Assembly (NCBI GenBank): GCA_964019425.1
Contig: OZ025787.1
Coordinates: 1,240,001-1,304,000 of the forward strand
Length of the DNA: 64,000 bases
DNA from: Flectonema sp. DT1601
Taxonomy: Eukaryota; Euglenozoa; Diplonemea; Diplonemida; Diplonemidae
Direction of reading: 5' to 3'
The notes beneath the pieces are model-generated. The model had not been told where the DNA came from. It worked only from the letters and a program-made list of their open reading frames with translations, and searched no databases. Of this stretch, positions 20,868 through 31,136 are shown one piece after another (the first letter of the stretch is position 1; the number at the start of each line of letters is the position of its first letter). The position numbers and the translations under genes were made by a program.

Positions 20868-22508
20868 ATGGCGATATACGTGACCTCGAGATCTTCAAAA
20901 GATGAGGTTGCTAACTATTGGAGGTACGTTATTCAAGTTGTTCCAGAGACAATAGGAATTCAATGGTTGAGAATGATGAAAAGACTAACTGAAGTCTATC
21001 AATCTATTTCGGAAGATGATTTTGTAAAATGGGTGGAAGACGAATTCTATCCAAAAGAGAGAGAGCTATTTAAAGACGTTGCAGAAAAGAACGAACTGAT
21101 GTCCATGTTGGAAGAAATATTACCATCTGGAATGCCGAGGAGGAAGCCTCCTCCTCCTCCGACTCCCACGACTGATAAAAAAAAAAATTCTGAAAAATTT
21201 TTAATAAGTACCTCACCATCTACTCCGGTACAGCCATCAAAATTTGATCAACCTCGTACTCCAGTTACAAAAAAACAGGTTGACGTAGTTCAAAAGGAGG
21301 TACAAACTTCACCCATTGATATGATGCTTGCTACTCCAGTTGTTAAACGTAGAAAAGTATTGGATAATAATCAAGAGAATAATACACAAAGAGAAGACAT
21401 TATAATAAGTCAACGTCCGCTGACACAAATTCATTCTCAATTTCCTTTGGAACAAATTAGTAAATTAAAAGTAACCTGTCCACCTTTACCAAGAGTTCAA
21501 GGTATTTATAATATCCAACAAACTGTAGTGAATGAATATCCTTGGTGGGAGATGTGTGAGCCTGACGGTAGTTCATGGAAGCTGTACTCATCACCAAGAG
21601 GTGCCTGGACCATCACAAGTAAAGAAACCGATTTCAGTACCGGACATGGGTTGGTGGTAAATGGAACATACCATGGAGGGAAGCCACCCCATCTCCAACA
21701 TGACAGCATCTGGAAAGTTGCGGCCTTTCAAGAATGGAGAGACCATCCAGGGATCAAGGTTACATCATTATATGCAGCACAGGCTATTAATAATGTCTAC
21801 TCAAAATACTCAAACAATGGTTTCTTGAAAAAACGAGCGGTCTCGAGACTTCTACGAGACATTAAAAAAGACATGAGTCTCCCGCCTATACCTGAAGCGG
21901 TTTGGACCTCTTTTTGTAAGCAGCTTGGGTGTGATCCTGCTGAAGGAATTCCAGAAGAGAGAATGAGTGAACTTTATGAACAAGTTCCACAACTACAGAC
22001 ACAACACTTAACACAACTAACACAATCATCAAGTAGTACAGCAAAGACACCTGACGTTATAAGATTACCTTGTAATGTTCAACAAGTATCAGTGGCACCG
22101 TCAATTACACAGCTGCAAAATCAACAACAGCAACAGGAGCCTACTGTTCAGAAGCAAGACCGCTTTAGAGGTCATCGTTGTGGTAAGTGTCAGCCGTGTC
22201 TGAAACCATCTTGGAAGAAAGCGTGTGAGAGTCCTGTTCCAGTTTCTAACGGAATTATACAACAGACCGAACCAAAGTCGAAACCTGTTACTAAACCACA
22301 ACAACAACCACAACCACAACAACCACAAGAAGATTCATCATCAGAAGAAGAAGAAGACACCGCACCCGAATCTCTCGATAAGGTCGCCAGACTTCTCGGA
22401 TTTGCCATCAACAGAGCTGCAGCAACAGTTAACCAAACAAAAAAAGTAAAAAGAGGAAGAGTTGGATACGCTCCTGGCAAACCCGTCGTTGAAATGGTAA
22501 AGAAATAA
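20868..22508 (+). CDS. Probable nuclear protein: GxY/GxW domain plus half-CXXC zinc motif
   Basis: Single exon, 546 aa. A helical N-terminus (1-90) with WRYVIQVVPETIG and a charged segment is followed by a P/T-rich linker with a basic VVKRRKV patch at 158-164 that could be a nuclear import signal. Residues 209-285 form a beta-rich domain with the pattern GIYN ... NEYPWWE ... LYSSPRGAWTI ... GTYHGGKPP ... IW. The same pattern occurs three times in the protein at 35876-37183. Residues 438-453 read CGKCQPCLKPSWKKAC, the shape of half of a CXXC-type DNA-binding zinc finger. A Q-rich and then a DSSSEEEED acidic stretch precede a basic C-terminus. DNA or chromatin binding is inference from the CXXC-like motif and the composition. 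Confidence 0.65.
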   Translation: MAIYVTSRSSKDEVANYWRYVIQVVPETIGIQWLRMMKRLTEVYQSISEDDFVKWVEDEFYPKERELFKDVAEKNELMSMLEEILPSGMPRRKPPPPPTPTTDKKKNSEKFLISTSPSTPVQPSKFDQPRTPVTKKQVDVVQKEVQTSPIDMMLATPVVKRRKVLDNNQENNTQREDIIISQRPLTQIHSQFPLEQISKLKVTCPPLPRVQGIYNIQQTVVNEYPWWEMCEPDGSSWKLYSSPRGAWTITSKETDFSTGHGLVVNGTYHGGKPPHLQHDSIWKVAAFQEWRDHPGIKVTSLYAAQAINNVYSKYSNNGFLKKRAVSRLLRDIKKDMSLPPIPEAVWTSFCKQLGCDPAEGIPEERMSELYEQVPQLQTQHLTQLTQSSSSTAKTPDVIRLPCNVQQVSVAPSITQLQNQQQQQEPTVQKQDRFRGHRCGKCQPCLKPSWKKACESPVPVSNGIIQQTEPKSKPVTKPQQQPQPQQPQEDSSSEEEEDTAPESLDKVARLLGFAINRAAATVNQTKKVKRGRVGYAPGKPVVEMVKK

Positions 22509-22932
22509 GAAGGAAGAATTAGAGTAACACTTCACTCTAATGACGGTAGACATTATTATATTCCTATTTTATATTTATCTTTATTGTGTAGTAAAGTATA
22601 CGTGAGTCATCACTCACCAGATGTACGACAATAAAATAACATGAAGCAACAAGCATTTTAGTTCGAATTCTGATTCGGGAAAAAAAAAAAGAAATGTTAA
22701 AAAGAAAGTACGAACCGAACATAAAAACTCTAAACCAGTCTTCATAGAGTGCACTGCATTCTATGTGGTGTACAAGTATTTCGTTTTTCTTTGAGAGTGA
22801 GTTCCCCCAACCGTATAGATTTATAGATGTGTGGACTGTTGAATTATTATACTGGCATTGATCATATTTATCGCAATACAGGTGTTTCAGGATAAGACAT
22901 ATGAGTGTATTTATTCTTTTCAGAAAACAACG
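22509..22932. other. Intergenic stretch, no gene seen
   Basis: AT-rich spacer. It contains GTGAGTCATCACTCAC near 22603, a short inverted repeat. The acceptor TTCTTTTCAG at about 22923 lies nine bases before the next start codon. Confidence 0.55.
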
Positions 22933-24549
22933 ATGTTCTCATCCGATGAGCCTCCTGACTACCTAATCAACGATCCTGAAATCGACGTTACGGAACTTCC
23001 TCTCAAAAAAGAACAAACAACTGAACACCAGCCAACACTATTTGAAAGGGTTTGCACGTCAGCCATTCGGGGAGTAGTAGCAGCGCAAATAGTTACTTTT
23101 GTACCCCAAGGTTATCGAAAACATAGAGAACACAGAGGATGTATGTATCCAATATTAGTTATTTTATCGAGAGTTGCCGCAGTTGAAGCCACCATAAAAC
23201 ATTCAATCATTAGAAACGTCCTTAGACAAATTGTTAAAGAAGATTATGTGACATCTGCGGAACCTAACCAAACAATCACACCATCGAAAGAAGCAATCAA
23301 AGTTGTTAAGGAGCTGGTGAGATCGTGTGATACTCGTAATGGGTTTGTTCAAGTCTATTCAGCAAAGGCACTGATATCAGGGATATATAAACAAGTACTT
23401 TGTATTGATCGAGAGATTGGAGGAATGCAATACGTCCGTCTCAGCAAAATAATAAATTCCGATATAACACAACTTCGATCACAACATATGAATGAGTGCA
23501 TCCCATGTAAGGCGTTGGCTGATTATTTACTGTCGATTGCATCGGTTTGGGTTGAGGATTCTTCTAACCCGACGGAGCAAGTCTCGATATTAAAAACTAT
23601 TCGCGAGGGATGTGTAGTCCGTCGTACTCCAATTCGGTACAGAGTACTACGAAGAAAACAACTAATCTCAACATCTAATGAAGGCAGTGACCTGAAACCA
23701 CTATGTGGTATGCTTCGAGAAAGTAATACTGCTGTTAGAAAATATCGAAATCAAAAAAAGAAAAACAAATCAAACGTCAACAGCGATGAAGAGGATAGTT
23801 TACCCCAAACCTCCTCACCTACTTCAGTTTATAACAGCGACAGTATTACTTCTTATGTAAAACAAGATCAACAAACACCTGATAATATAACAATACCACG
23901 ACCACCTAAAGTTGATGATCGGAAAGTTATTTCTGAAGTGATTCAGAAGTGTTTTAAAGGTGTTTTGAATCCGAGGAGGCCTAGAACTCCTCCTCAAGTA
24001 TCAGATCAACATTTTGGTGTGTACATCCGTCCTGGAAACAGAACAACACGTTCAGGTAGTATTGGTGATGTCCATCTCCATGAGGAAAAGAAGTTATCAT
24101 CAAAAAGATTTAAACATCTTCAAAAACCAAAACAAGGAGTCCTCGAAGAGATCATTACCAGAAGAAGGATACTAAAAGAGAATAAAAAAGATTATCAATG
24201 CGCAGTGTCGCTCAACAGTAAAATTGATCCAGACTTCTGTGGCAGCGTATTATCAACATTATCTGTGTTAAGACGAAGAGAACAATACCGAGCCAACCGC
24301 TTTCGCATATCAGTAGAGCAGAAACTCGCTTCTAAGTACCGCGATTTTATAGAAAACAGCAAGCCAATCATAAATGAGGTGAGTAACTTTATAACCAACA
24401 GCACCTCGACAGCTCTCACCCATTCCAACAACGATGATGACGATCCGGACTTTTGGATGGAAATTACTGACGCGACAATTGAAGACAAACCTAATATTAA
24501 AATGCCGATACCACAACATACGAGTACCGAACTTCTGAACTTTAGATAA
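22933..24549 (+). CDS. Unknown protein, 538 aa, basic with disordered centre
   Basis: Single exon. The start MFSSDEPPDY is the first ATG after the acceptor at 22923; the in-frame sequence upstream has no ATG and would be removed by trans-splicing. I recognise no family. Residues about 40-270 look globular and helical (IRGVVAAQIVTFVPQGYR, ILSRVAAVEATIKHSI) with scattered cysteines. Residues 270-370 are disordered with an RNQKKKNKSN basic patch and SDEEDS acidic run. Residues 370-500 are helical and charged (EEIITRRRILKENKK, REQYRANRFRISVEQKL). A nuclear location is possible from the basic patches. No signal peptide or membrane helix. Confidence 0.6.
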   Translation: MFSSDEPPDYLINDPEIDVTELPLKKEQTTEHQPTLFERVCTSAIRGVVAAQIVTFVPQGYRKHREHRGCMYPILVILSRVAAVEATIKHSIIRNVLRQIVKEDYVTSAEPNQTITPSKEAIKVVKELVRSCDTRNGFVQVYSAKALISGIYKQVLCIDREIGGMQYVRLSKIINSDITQLRSQHMNECIPCKALADYLLSIASVWVEDSSNPTEQVSILKTIREGCVVRRTPIRYRVLRRKQLISTSNEGSDLKPLCGMLRESNTAVRKYRNQKKKNKSNVNSDEEDSLPQTSSPTSVYNSDSITSYVKQDQQTPDNITIPRPPKVDDRKVISEVIQKCFKGVLNPRRPRTPPQVSDQHFGVYIRPGNRTTRSGSIGDVHLHEEKKLSSKRFKHLQKPKQGVLEEIITRRRILKENKKDYQCAVSLNSKIDPDFCGSVLSTLSVLRRREQYRANRFRISVEQKLASKYRDFIENSKPIINEVSNFITNSTSTALTHSNNDDDDPDFWMEITDATIEDKPNIKMPIPQHTSTELLNFR

Positions 24550-24895
24550 CTCCTTCCCTCTTTTTACCTATACTAACATTAATTTTAGTCAACATGTATC
24601 ATAACTAACTTTTATTTTAGTTAACTTCGATGCAATTCAGATATTTATTTCTTCATAAATATATTTCAACCCCTACTTTTGGTCGAGCCTTAGCTTTGGT
24701 CAGCTTCAAGTAGGTTTATAATCAATTCCAGTATTAAGTTACTTCCCCCCCCAACGTCTTTTAAATTGAGTGTTCATTTACACGAGTTATTGTACTCTTA
24801 TGTTGCAGTTTATATTTTTTTTTTTTTCATGACGAAAAAAAAAGTAAAAAAACCATAATAATAATAACCATTACCTCTTCAGGGCTACAATCAAT
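24550..24895. other. Intergenic stretch, no gene seen
   Basis: Spacer with T runs; acceptor ACCTCTTCAG at about 24880, sixteen bases before the carboxypeptidase start. Confidence 0.55.
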
Positions 24896-26368
24896 ATGAG
24901 GATCTTATCACTTCTCGCTCTTTTAGCAGCGGGTTCGGCAGACAGACCGAATGATTTGGTAAAGACAGTTCCAGGACTTAAAGGTGATTTACCAACCCGT
25001 CATTGGAGTGGATATATTGAAGCTGATTCACCAAATGGAGGTACTGTTAATGTTCATTATTGGTTAGTAGAAAATGCTAACAAAGACCCGAAAGCACCGA
25101 CTGTTGTATGGCAGAATGGAGGTCCTGGAAGTAGTAGTTTAATGGGATTCATGACTGAGAATGGTCCAATCACAGTCAATGATGATTCCTTCAATACGAA
25201 AGAGTATCAGGAATCTGGTGTTCCAACTGTTTTCTTAAACCCACATTCTTGGAACAACTACGCAAACATGTTATACGTTGAGCACCCTGCTCCAACAGGA
25301 TTCTCGTACTGTTCAAGTCCTCAGGCATGTGCGTGGAATGATAGCAGTCAGGCTGTTGCTAACTACAATTTCTACGTCGCGTTTTTTGAAGCGTTTCCAG
25401 AACTAAATTCGAATGACTTTTATATTGCGGGTGAGTCATATGCTGGTGTGTTGGTACCAACAGTTGCACTTCAATTTTTAAAACACAGAACGCCATCTAA
25501 TAAGAATACTGCTCCTTGGTCACTAAAGGGATTCGCACTTGGGAATGACTGTCCAGGAAGCAGAGTCTTCACATGTACTCCTTACAGTGGTTGGATTGGA
25601 ACTCAGACTTCTGTTGATTTTTTATATGGTCACGGAATGATTAAGGAAGAAACTTATAATAAAATAAACGCCGCATGTGATGGTCACTGGGGTACATACG
25701 AAGCCCCACCAGAGCCATGCAAAACCCTTCTTGAGGATCCAACCAGACCAGTGATGTCAGAAGCAGGAGACACATACAACATGGGTGGTGGTTACTATCT
25801 TTATGATAATTGTATGCCTGATTTGATGGCTTTGAATGGAAAAGGTTCTTCTGAAGCACCGTCAAGAGAAGGAGCTTTAACCCGAAAGGCTCTACGTGAC
25901 CCTTACAATCTCAACTCTGGAGAATATGCTTGTGGACAGGAACGTGGTGGTCACGTCTGGTTGAATTTACCAGAAGTCCAACAAGCAATTCACGTTAAGT
26001 TAGTTGATAAAAAACAATTCAGTTGGTCAAGTGCTCTTAACTATACTTACACTGCCTGGTCTCTTCTTAAAGATTACAATGATACGTTAATACCAAACTT
26101 TAGAATAATGCAATACACTGGTGATGCTGACCCTTGTGTTCCATATGTTGGAACTCAACGTTGGATTGATTCTCTTAACCTTCCAATTACTAAGAATTGG
26201 AGACCCTGGAATGCCCCAAACACCATGCCATACACAGGATATGTTACTGAATTCGCAAGTAACTTTACATTTGCAACTGTTCGAAATGCAGGTCACATGG
26301 TTCCAAGATACAAGCCACGTGAATCGCTTTACATGTTTGGAAGATGGCTTCACGGAAAGGAGTTATAG
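24896..26368 (+). CDS. Serine carboxypeptidase (peptidase family S10)
   Basis: Single exon, 490 aa, usual S10 length. A signal peptide is clear (MRILSLLALLAAGSA). The oxyanion-hole segment WQNGGPGSSS is at 72-81. The nucleophile is Ser181 in GESYAG, the acid Asp410 or Asp412 in TGDADPCVP, and the histidine His467 in NAGHMVP. Family knowledge: these enzymes remove C-terminal residues from peptides at acid pH in lysosomes, vacuoles or outside the cell. All catalytic motifs are intact, so it should be active. Several NxS/T sites are present. No retention signal is seen. The next gene also encodes a secretory-pathway protein, but nothing shows a functional link. Confidence 0.95.
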   Translation: MRILSLLALLAAGSADRPNDLVKTVPGLKGDLPTRHWSGYIEADSPNGGTVNVHYWLVENANKDPKAPTVVWQNGGPGSSSLMGFMTENGPITVNDDSFNTKEYQESGVPTVFLNPHSWNNYANMLYVEHPAPTGFSYCSSPQACAWNDSSQAVANYNFYVAFFEAFPELNSNDFYIAGESYAGVLVPTVALQFLKHRTPSNKNTAPWSLKGFALGNDCPGSRVFTCTPYSGWIGTQTSVDFLYGHGMIKEETYNKINAACDGHWGTYEAPPEPCKTLLEDPTRPVMSEAGDTYNMGGGYYLYDNCMPDLMALNGKGSSEAPSREGALTRKALRDPYNLNSGEYACGQERGGHVWLNLPEVQQAIHVKLVDKKQFSWSSALNYTYTAWSLLKDYNDTLIPNFRIMQYTGDADPCVPYVGTQRWIDSLNLPITKNWRPWNAPNTMPYTGYVTEFASNFTFATVRNAGHMVPRYKPRESLYMFGRWLHGKEL

Positions 26369-27207
26369 ATTTCTTATTCCCCTTCTTATTTAATTTATTT
26401 CTTATTTTCCACGCTTTCCATATCGTTGGGTAAGAAAGGCAAAAACAACAACAACAACGAACACCTGCTGAAGTGTGTGCGTTCCTCAATTATTGTCACT
26501 TTTTTTTCAAAGCGGTTTAGAGACACTATTAAATCCAACAAAACAAAAATCAATTCCCTAAATCCTTCCCCTTTGTTCCAAAGCCCTTTCCTTGATTGTC
26601 ACTTAGCGTCTCATTGCTATGATGGTTTTGAGAAAAAAAGTAAAATCTGCGCGTCTTACACCCATTCTTCTCCTATTGGGAGAACGAAGTGCTTTGGAAA
26701 GGTAAGTGAGTGTTCGCATGTACTTATTACAGCATGTCGATCGCAACAATGAACTTATAAATCACTTATGAGGCTTATTTTGTATGTTTACCGAACGCCT
26801 TTTTAAAAAAAAAAAAAAAAAAAAAAGAATAAATATCACCCGGCATAGATGGTATTCATTACGTGTATTCCGTGTATCTCTCTGGGGGTTGAAGAAGTAG
26901 TTTTTTTTTTTTTTTTTTTTGTCCCGTTCTTTTTGAAGTACTCATGCAAGGGTTTTATTGTGAACTCGTAGTGCCTTGTGACTCAGGATTTGCCTTTTAC
27001 CGGCTTTCTACTGAGACTTTTTTGAACAAATAAAAAAAAAAAATATTCATGTAAACTTTACAAAAAGAACAGAAAATACAACAACGAAAAAAAAAAAAAA
27101 AAAAACGAGTGCTTATTTACGTACGTTTTTGAAAAAAAGAAAGTAAAATTATGTGAAAAAAATGGTGAAAAAAATAATAATTTTGTATCAGAGATTACTC
27201 ACAAACC
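26369..27207. other. Intergenic stretch, no gene seen
   Basis: Holds an (AAC)n run near 26442-26458 and long A and T runs at 26804-26826, 26901-26920 and 27089-27104. A frame of 108 codons at 26426-26752 has no family features and mixed composition; not called. Confidence 0.55.
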
Positions 27208-30157
27208 ATGCGAAGTGCGGCACTACACATCCTGTTGTTGTTAGTAACGTCTATTAGGGGAGCTGACATTATATCGCTTCCATCCGTTGATTGCGTTGAT
27301 AACAGCGTCATTACTATTCAAGTCACATCTGGTGACTTAACAATCGATGGAAAGGTTAGTTATAGTACTCGTATGTACTCTGTCAATGGTGTGAAAGGAG
27401 TACCGGCATCTATTATAAAAATGCATCCTGGAACGACATGCACACTCCGACTTCAAAATTCATTGACTGGAGATAGGTGTACAATAGGTTTGTTTATTTA
27501 TCTTATTAAATTGTTTAAGAACATTAAAATAATAATACAACTAAAACAGATCATGAGAATTCATTTCACTGTATTGATGCAACAGTACTTCATACTCATG
27601 GACTTCATGTATCACCAGATGATGATTTAATTGATTCCCGAACTGATGTTGGTGAAACCAGAGACTACGTTTATCACATACCAACTGCTCATATGATGGG
27701 AACACATTGGTATCATGCTCACCATCATGGATCTACTTCTGTACAGGTATGATTATATTTCTTAAAGTCCAAAAAGGAAGAAGTGCACTTCCCCCCCTCT
27801 CGTTTTTGCCAGTTTCAAGTTGCTTTCCATTTAATATTAGTATCAAGTTACCTCCCAAACCCAGAAAACATGAGACCTCATTAAATTGAAAATCGTGTCT
27901 TTCAAGTCGAGAAATACTTAAATGCAAAAATGACTGTCCCCTCAGCGGAAAAACAACAACACAACACAAACAGGTTGGCAGTGGAATGGCTGGTATCCTT
28001 TTAATAGAACCCCACGACTCATATGTGCTACCCAACGACTTAAAAGTTTTGTATGACGACGTTGATGCTCCACCTCCTATGTTATTTCATCACTTTCATA
28101 TGGGAGGTACTACCGGAGGAGGAGGATTGCAATGGTTTGATTTTGAAGATCTCCTCAGCAGGTATCCATCGAACAACGTTCCTCTAAATCCAACTTGGAT
28201 TGACACCCGAGAACAGAACTTCTACACCGTAAACGGACAATACAATCCAAATGTTAATATAAAAGCAAATGTTGCGACGTTACTTAGAATGGTTCACGCA
28301 GGTGGCTCTAATCATATCGCACTTGTGTTAAGTAGCAGCAGTTGTACGATGAAACTAATTGCCAGGGATGGTGTGTTTCATCAGACTCCATACTTATCAA
28401 TTACATCTATTGCAATGATCCCTGGAACTAGAGCAGATGTTGTTGTGTTGTGTGATAGTACTGTTGTTGGTCAAGTCATCACGGTATCGACAGATCCTGA
28501 TCAAGGAATTCAACCGTCTAGTGCTAATGGTTTTCGTCAACCTACTTTCTTTACTATCACAGTTCAGGATGGGGGGTCCTCGTCTCGAACTTTTCCAACA
28601 TCAGAAGCTCCTTTTCCAGACTACTTGCAATCACTCACAACTGCAAATGCCCAACGTGGTGGTGAATCTAACGTTCAGACTGTTACACCTGGAGGTCCTG
28701 GGTTTGCTATAAACGGGGATCCGTTTCCAGGATTTCATGCAAATCAATATGTTGAACAGTTCTGTTTAAATAGAATTTATGAATTCGATATTGGAAGTTC
28801 TACTGGTCGTGGTAGTGTCACTATTGACACCTCTTCAACAAATGGATTAGCTAATAGAGGTGTTCATCCATATCACCATCATATCAATCACATGCAAATT
28901 CAAAACGGTCGCGATCCAACTGGTCACGTCCTTCGTGATGGAGAGTGGAGAGATGTAGTCCCAGTGTGGGGAGCGACAGTTAGAATGTGGCCTGTTAGGT
29001 TTACAGGAATTGTTGTATTACATTGTCACTTTGTACAACATGAAGACAGAGGAATGATGGGATTATATTTAATTAATGATTGTGGTATTCCGAGTACTGT
29101 TGATCAAAATATTACTCCGCCACCAACTCCGCCGCCAACTCCGCCACCAACTCCGCCACCAACTCCGCCACCAACTCCGCCACCAACGCCGCCTCCGACT
29201 CCGCCACCAACTTCGCCACCAACTCCTCCGCCGACACCTTCCACTACAGTGACAGCTCCGCCGACACCACCTCCTACCCCACCGCCAACTCCTCCACCGA
29301 CTCCACCTCCCACACTCCCTCCGACGCCACCTCCTACCCCACCGCCAACTCCTCCACCGACGCCACCTCCTACTCTCCCTCCGACGCCTCCCCCAACACC
29401 GCTTCCCACAAGTTCGATTCCTAGCACGTTAGTACCGACTACAATTCCAACAACGCCTTCACCAACTGGCTCACGACTTACTATTCGAGGAACCTTCCCA
29501 GCAGGAGACTGTGTGACGTTTCTAAATGATCAAAATGCTAAGAATTCATTCCAACAAGTCCTCCTTCGTGTTCTGAAACTTGAGAACACTCCTCAGAGAT
29601 TACAAAGTCTGGTATACGCCTGTGGAAGCATTATTTATCATGTTGTAGCTGATGTTGATCATGGTGTACTTCCTACTGGATCGGGGGGAGAGGTAATCAG
29701 CAATATGATAAACACTGAAATCCAAACAAACTACGACAACCTGAAGACGGTGATGGGAACAACAAATCCAACCACAGCTGAGATAAGTGATGTGGGGATA
29801 CCAACTCCTGTTAGTGGATGCGTGTTAGAGGGGAGTAGTCAAACTGTTTTAGTTGGAACTGTTTGTATCCCACTAACGTGTCAAGTAGACTATGAACTTG
29901 TTACTGTTCAAGGAGTTGGAAGCAGCTGTGTTAAAACCTCAAGCAGTTCATCTCCTTCAACTGGAATAATTATTGGTATTGTTATTGGATGTTGTGTTGT
30001 TGTTGGTATCATCTTCACTGTTGGTTTCTTCTGTTGCAGATCGAAAGCATCCGGACGTTCATCTGTTGCAACAAGAGAAATAGTAGTGGAGAATCCTAGC
30101 AATCCAGACCTTGACACAAAACGATTTCCTGATACACACTCTACTCCTGATAACTAA
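27208..30157 (+). CDS. Membrane-anchored multicopper oxidase with Pro-Thr stalk
   Basis: Three exons, 27208-27487, 27550-27746 and 27974-30157 (phases 1 and 0), 886 aa. A signal peptide is present (MRSAALHILLLLVTSIRG). All four copper-binding motifs are seen: HTHG at 108-111, the WYHAHHHG segment at 147-154, HPYHHH near 457-462, and HCHFVQHEDRGMM near 509-521, which carries the type 1 copper ligands. The first two motifs lie on exon 2, so the gene works only if spliced as given. A stalk of PPPTPPPT units follows (about 541-645). Next is a cysteine-containing globular part, a TM helix (about 820-845, IIIGIVIGCCVVVGIIF) and a short tail. Multicopper oxidases oxidise Fe2+, phenols or amines with O2; an anchored ectoenzyme such as a ferroxidase is plausible but the substrate is unknown. 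Confidence 0.9.
29113..29410 (+). repeat. In-frame Pro-Thr minisatellite in the oxidase gene
   Basis: About 300 bases of tandem 12-base units (CCNCCNACNCCN) encode the PPPTPPPT stalk. It is broken once by STTVTA and varied by L and S. The unit number is likely to differ between alleles. Confidence 0.85.
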
Positions 30158-31136
30158 TTTTTCTTTTTAATATTTATCTTTTCGGGTATTAAATTACCTG
30201 TTTGATGTATTTTTTTTTTCCATGTATTCTCGTTTGTTGCATATCAATTGTACGACAACTTCACTAAAGCAATAGGACACTTCGGTGTTCTATAAGCCTT
30301 TTTCGTCTTCTTTTTTTTCTTTTTTAGTAGTGGCGTTTTGTAGCTTTGGCGGATTAAACATCTTCATTTGTTACTTGATTATTATTTTTTAGCTCATTTT
30401 TTTTTTGAAGAATGAGCTATCCAGCAGACAATTTTTCCATTTCCTTCCTCCCTTCTTTCCTTCCTCCCTTTTTTTTTTTTTGATTTAGTTTTTGGCGTAC
30501 TATTCGCCATTTGTAAACAACCTTTTTTTTTTTTTTTTTTTTTCTGTTTTTTTTCTTTGGTACTCCCAATGATTTGTCTGCGATCAAACTGCGTCATTTA
30601 CATGTCGTTTTTGTGCTGTTTTCTTAGGAAGCCCCACAATGGAGTAGCCGAAAAGAGAAATTTATATGGACAATTGTTTCCATCTATTATTTTCTAAGAT
30701 AATTTCTTTATTTAAAAGTCTGATTAAATCAATAGCTTGATTGTGTGACGTAGTTCACATCATGTGTACATGATCATCGAGCAGGTCAGTTCCTTTTTTT
30801 TATTTGAAACTATCCTCACTACTCGCAGGATAACTCTAACAGCGAGGTGCGCACACAAACTCAGTAGAATTTCCCACCTCCATAACAAAACAATTCACGA
30901 ATGTTAGAACCAGCTGACACTCTTGTTGACTTACTCAGTAAGATTAGTAGTTCTTTCATTTCAGTTCCTTGTAGACGGTGTGTGTCTTTACACACCTTAA
31001 ATCATTGGTTGCATATTTTTGGAAATCTGGTTTCGATTTTTTGAGCCTTCAATGAGCTCTCAAACAATTTGATATCTAATTTCAACGTGATGGGTATTAA
31101 ATATATTTGTTAACACAACAGCATACTAAAAGAACC
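30158..31136. other. Intergenic stretch, no gene seen
   Basis: Contains the hairpin at 30272-30293, pyrimidine-only tracts at 30434-30480 and 30522-30543, and a 47-codon frame at 30901-31044 with no recognisable features. A 7-bp stem, GGTGTGT...ACACACC, lies near 30976-30995. Confidence 0.55.
30272..30293 (+). promoter_or_regulatory. UUCG-capped hairpin in the oxidase 3' region
   Basis: ATAGGACAC-TTCG-GTGTTCTAT makes a 9-bp stem (one G-U) closed by C(UUCG)G, an unusually stable tetraloop. It lies 115 bases after the multicopper oxidase stop codon. A role in mRNA 3' end or stability is possible but unproven. Confidence 0.45.

Noticed and set aside
29104-29427. Minus-strand Gly-Val repeat frame
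   Set aside because: It is the reverse complement of the Pro-Thr minisatellite in the oxidase gene.
30901-31044. 47-codon frame starting MLEPADTLVD
   Set aside because: It has an AC-rich leader, but no family features, and it lies in the leader region of the oxidase; not enough to call.
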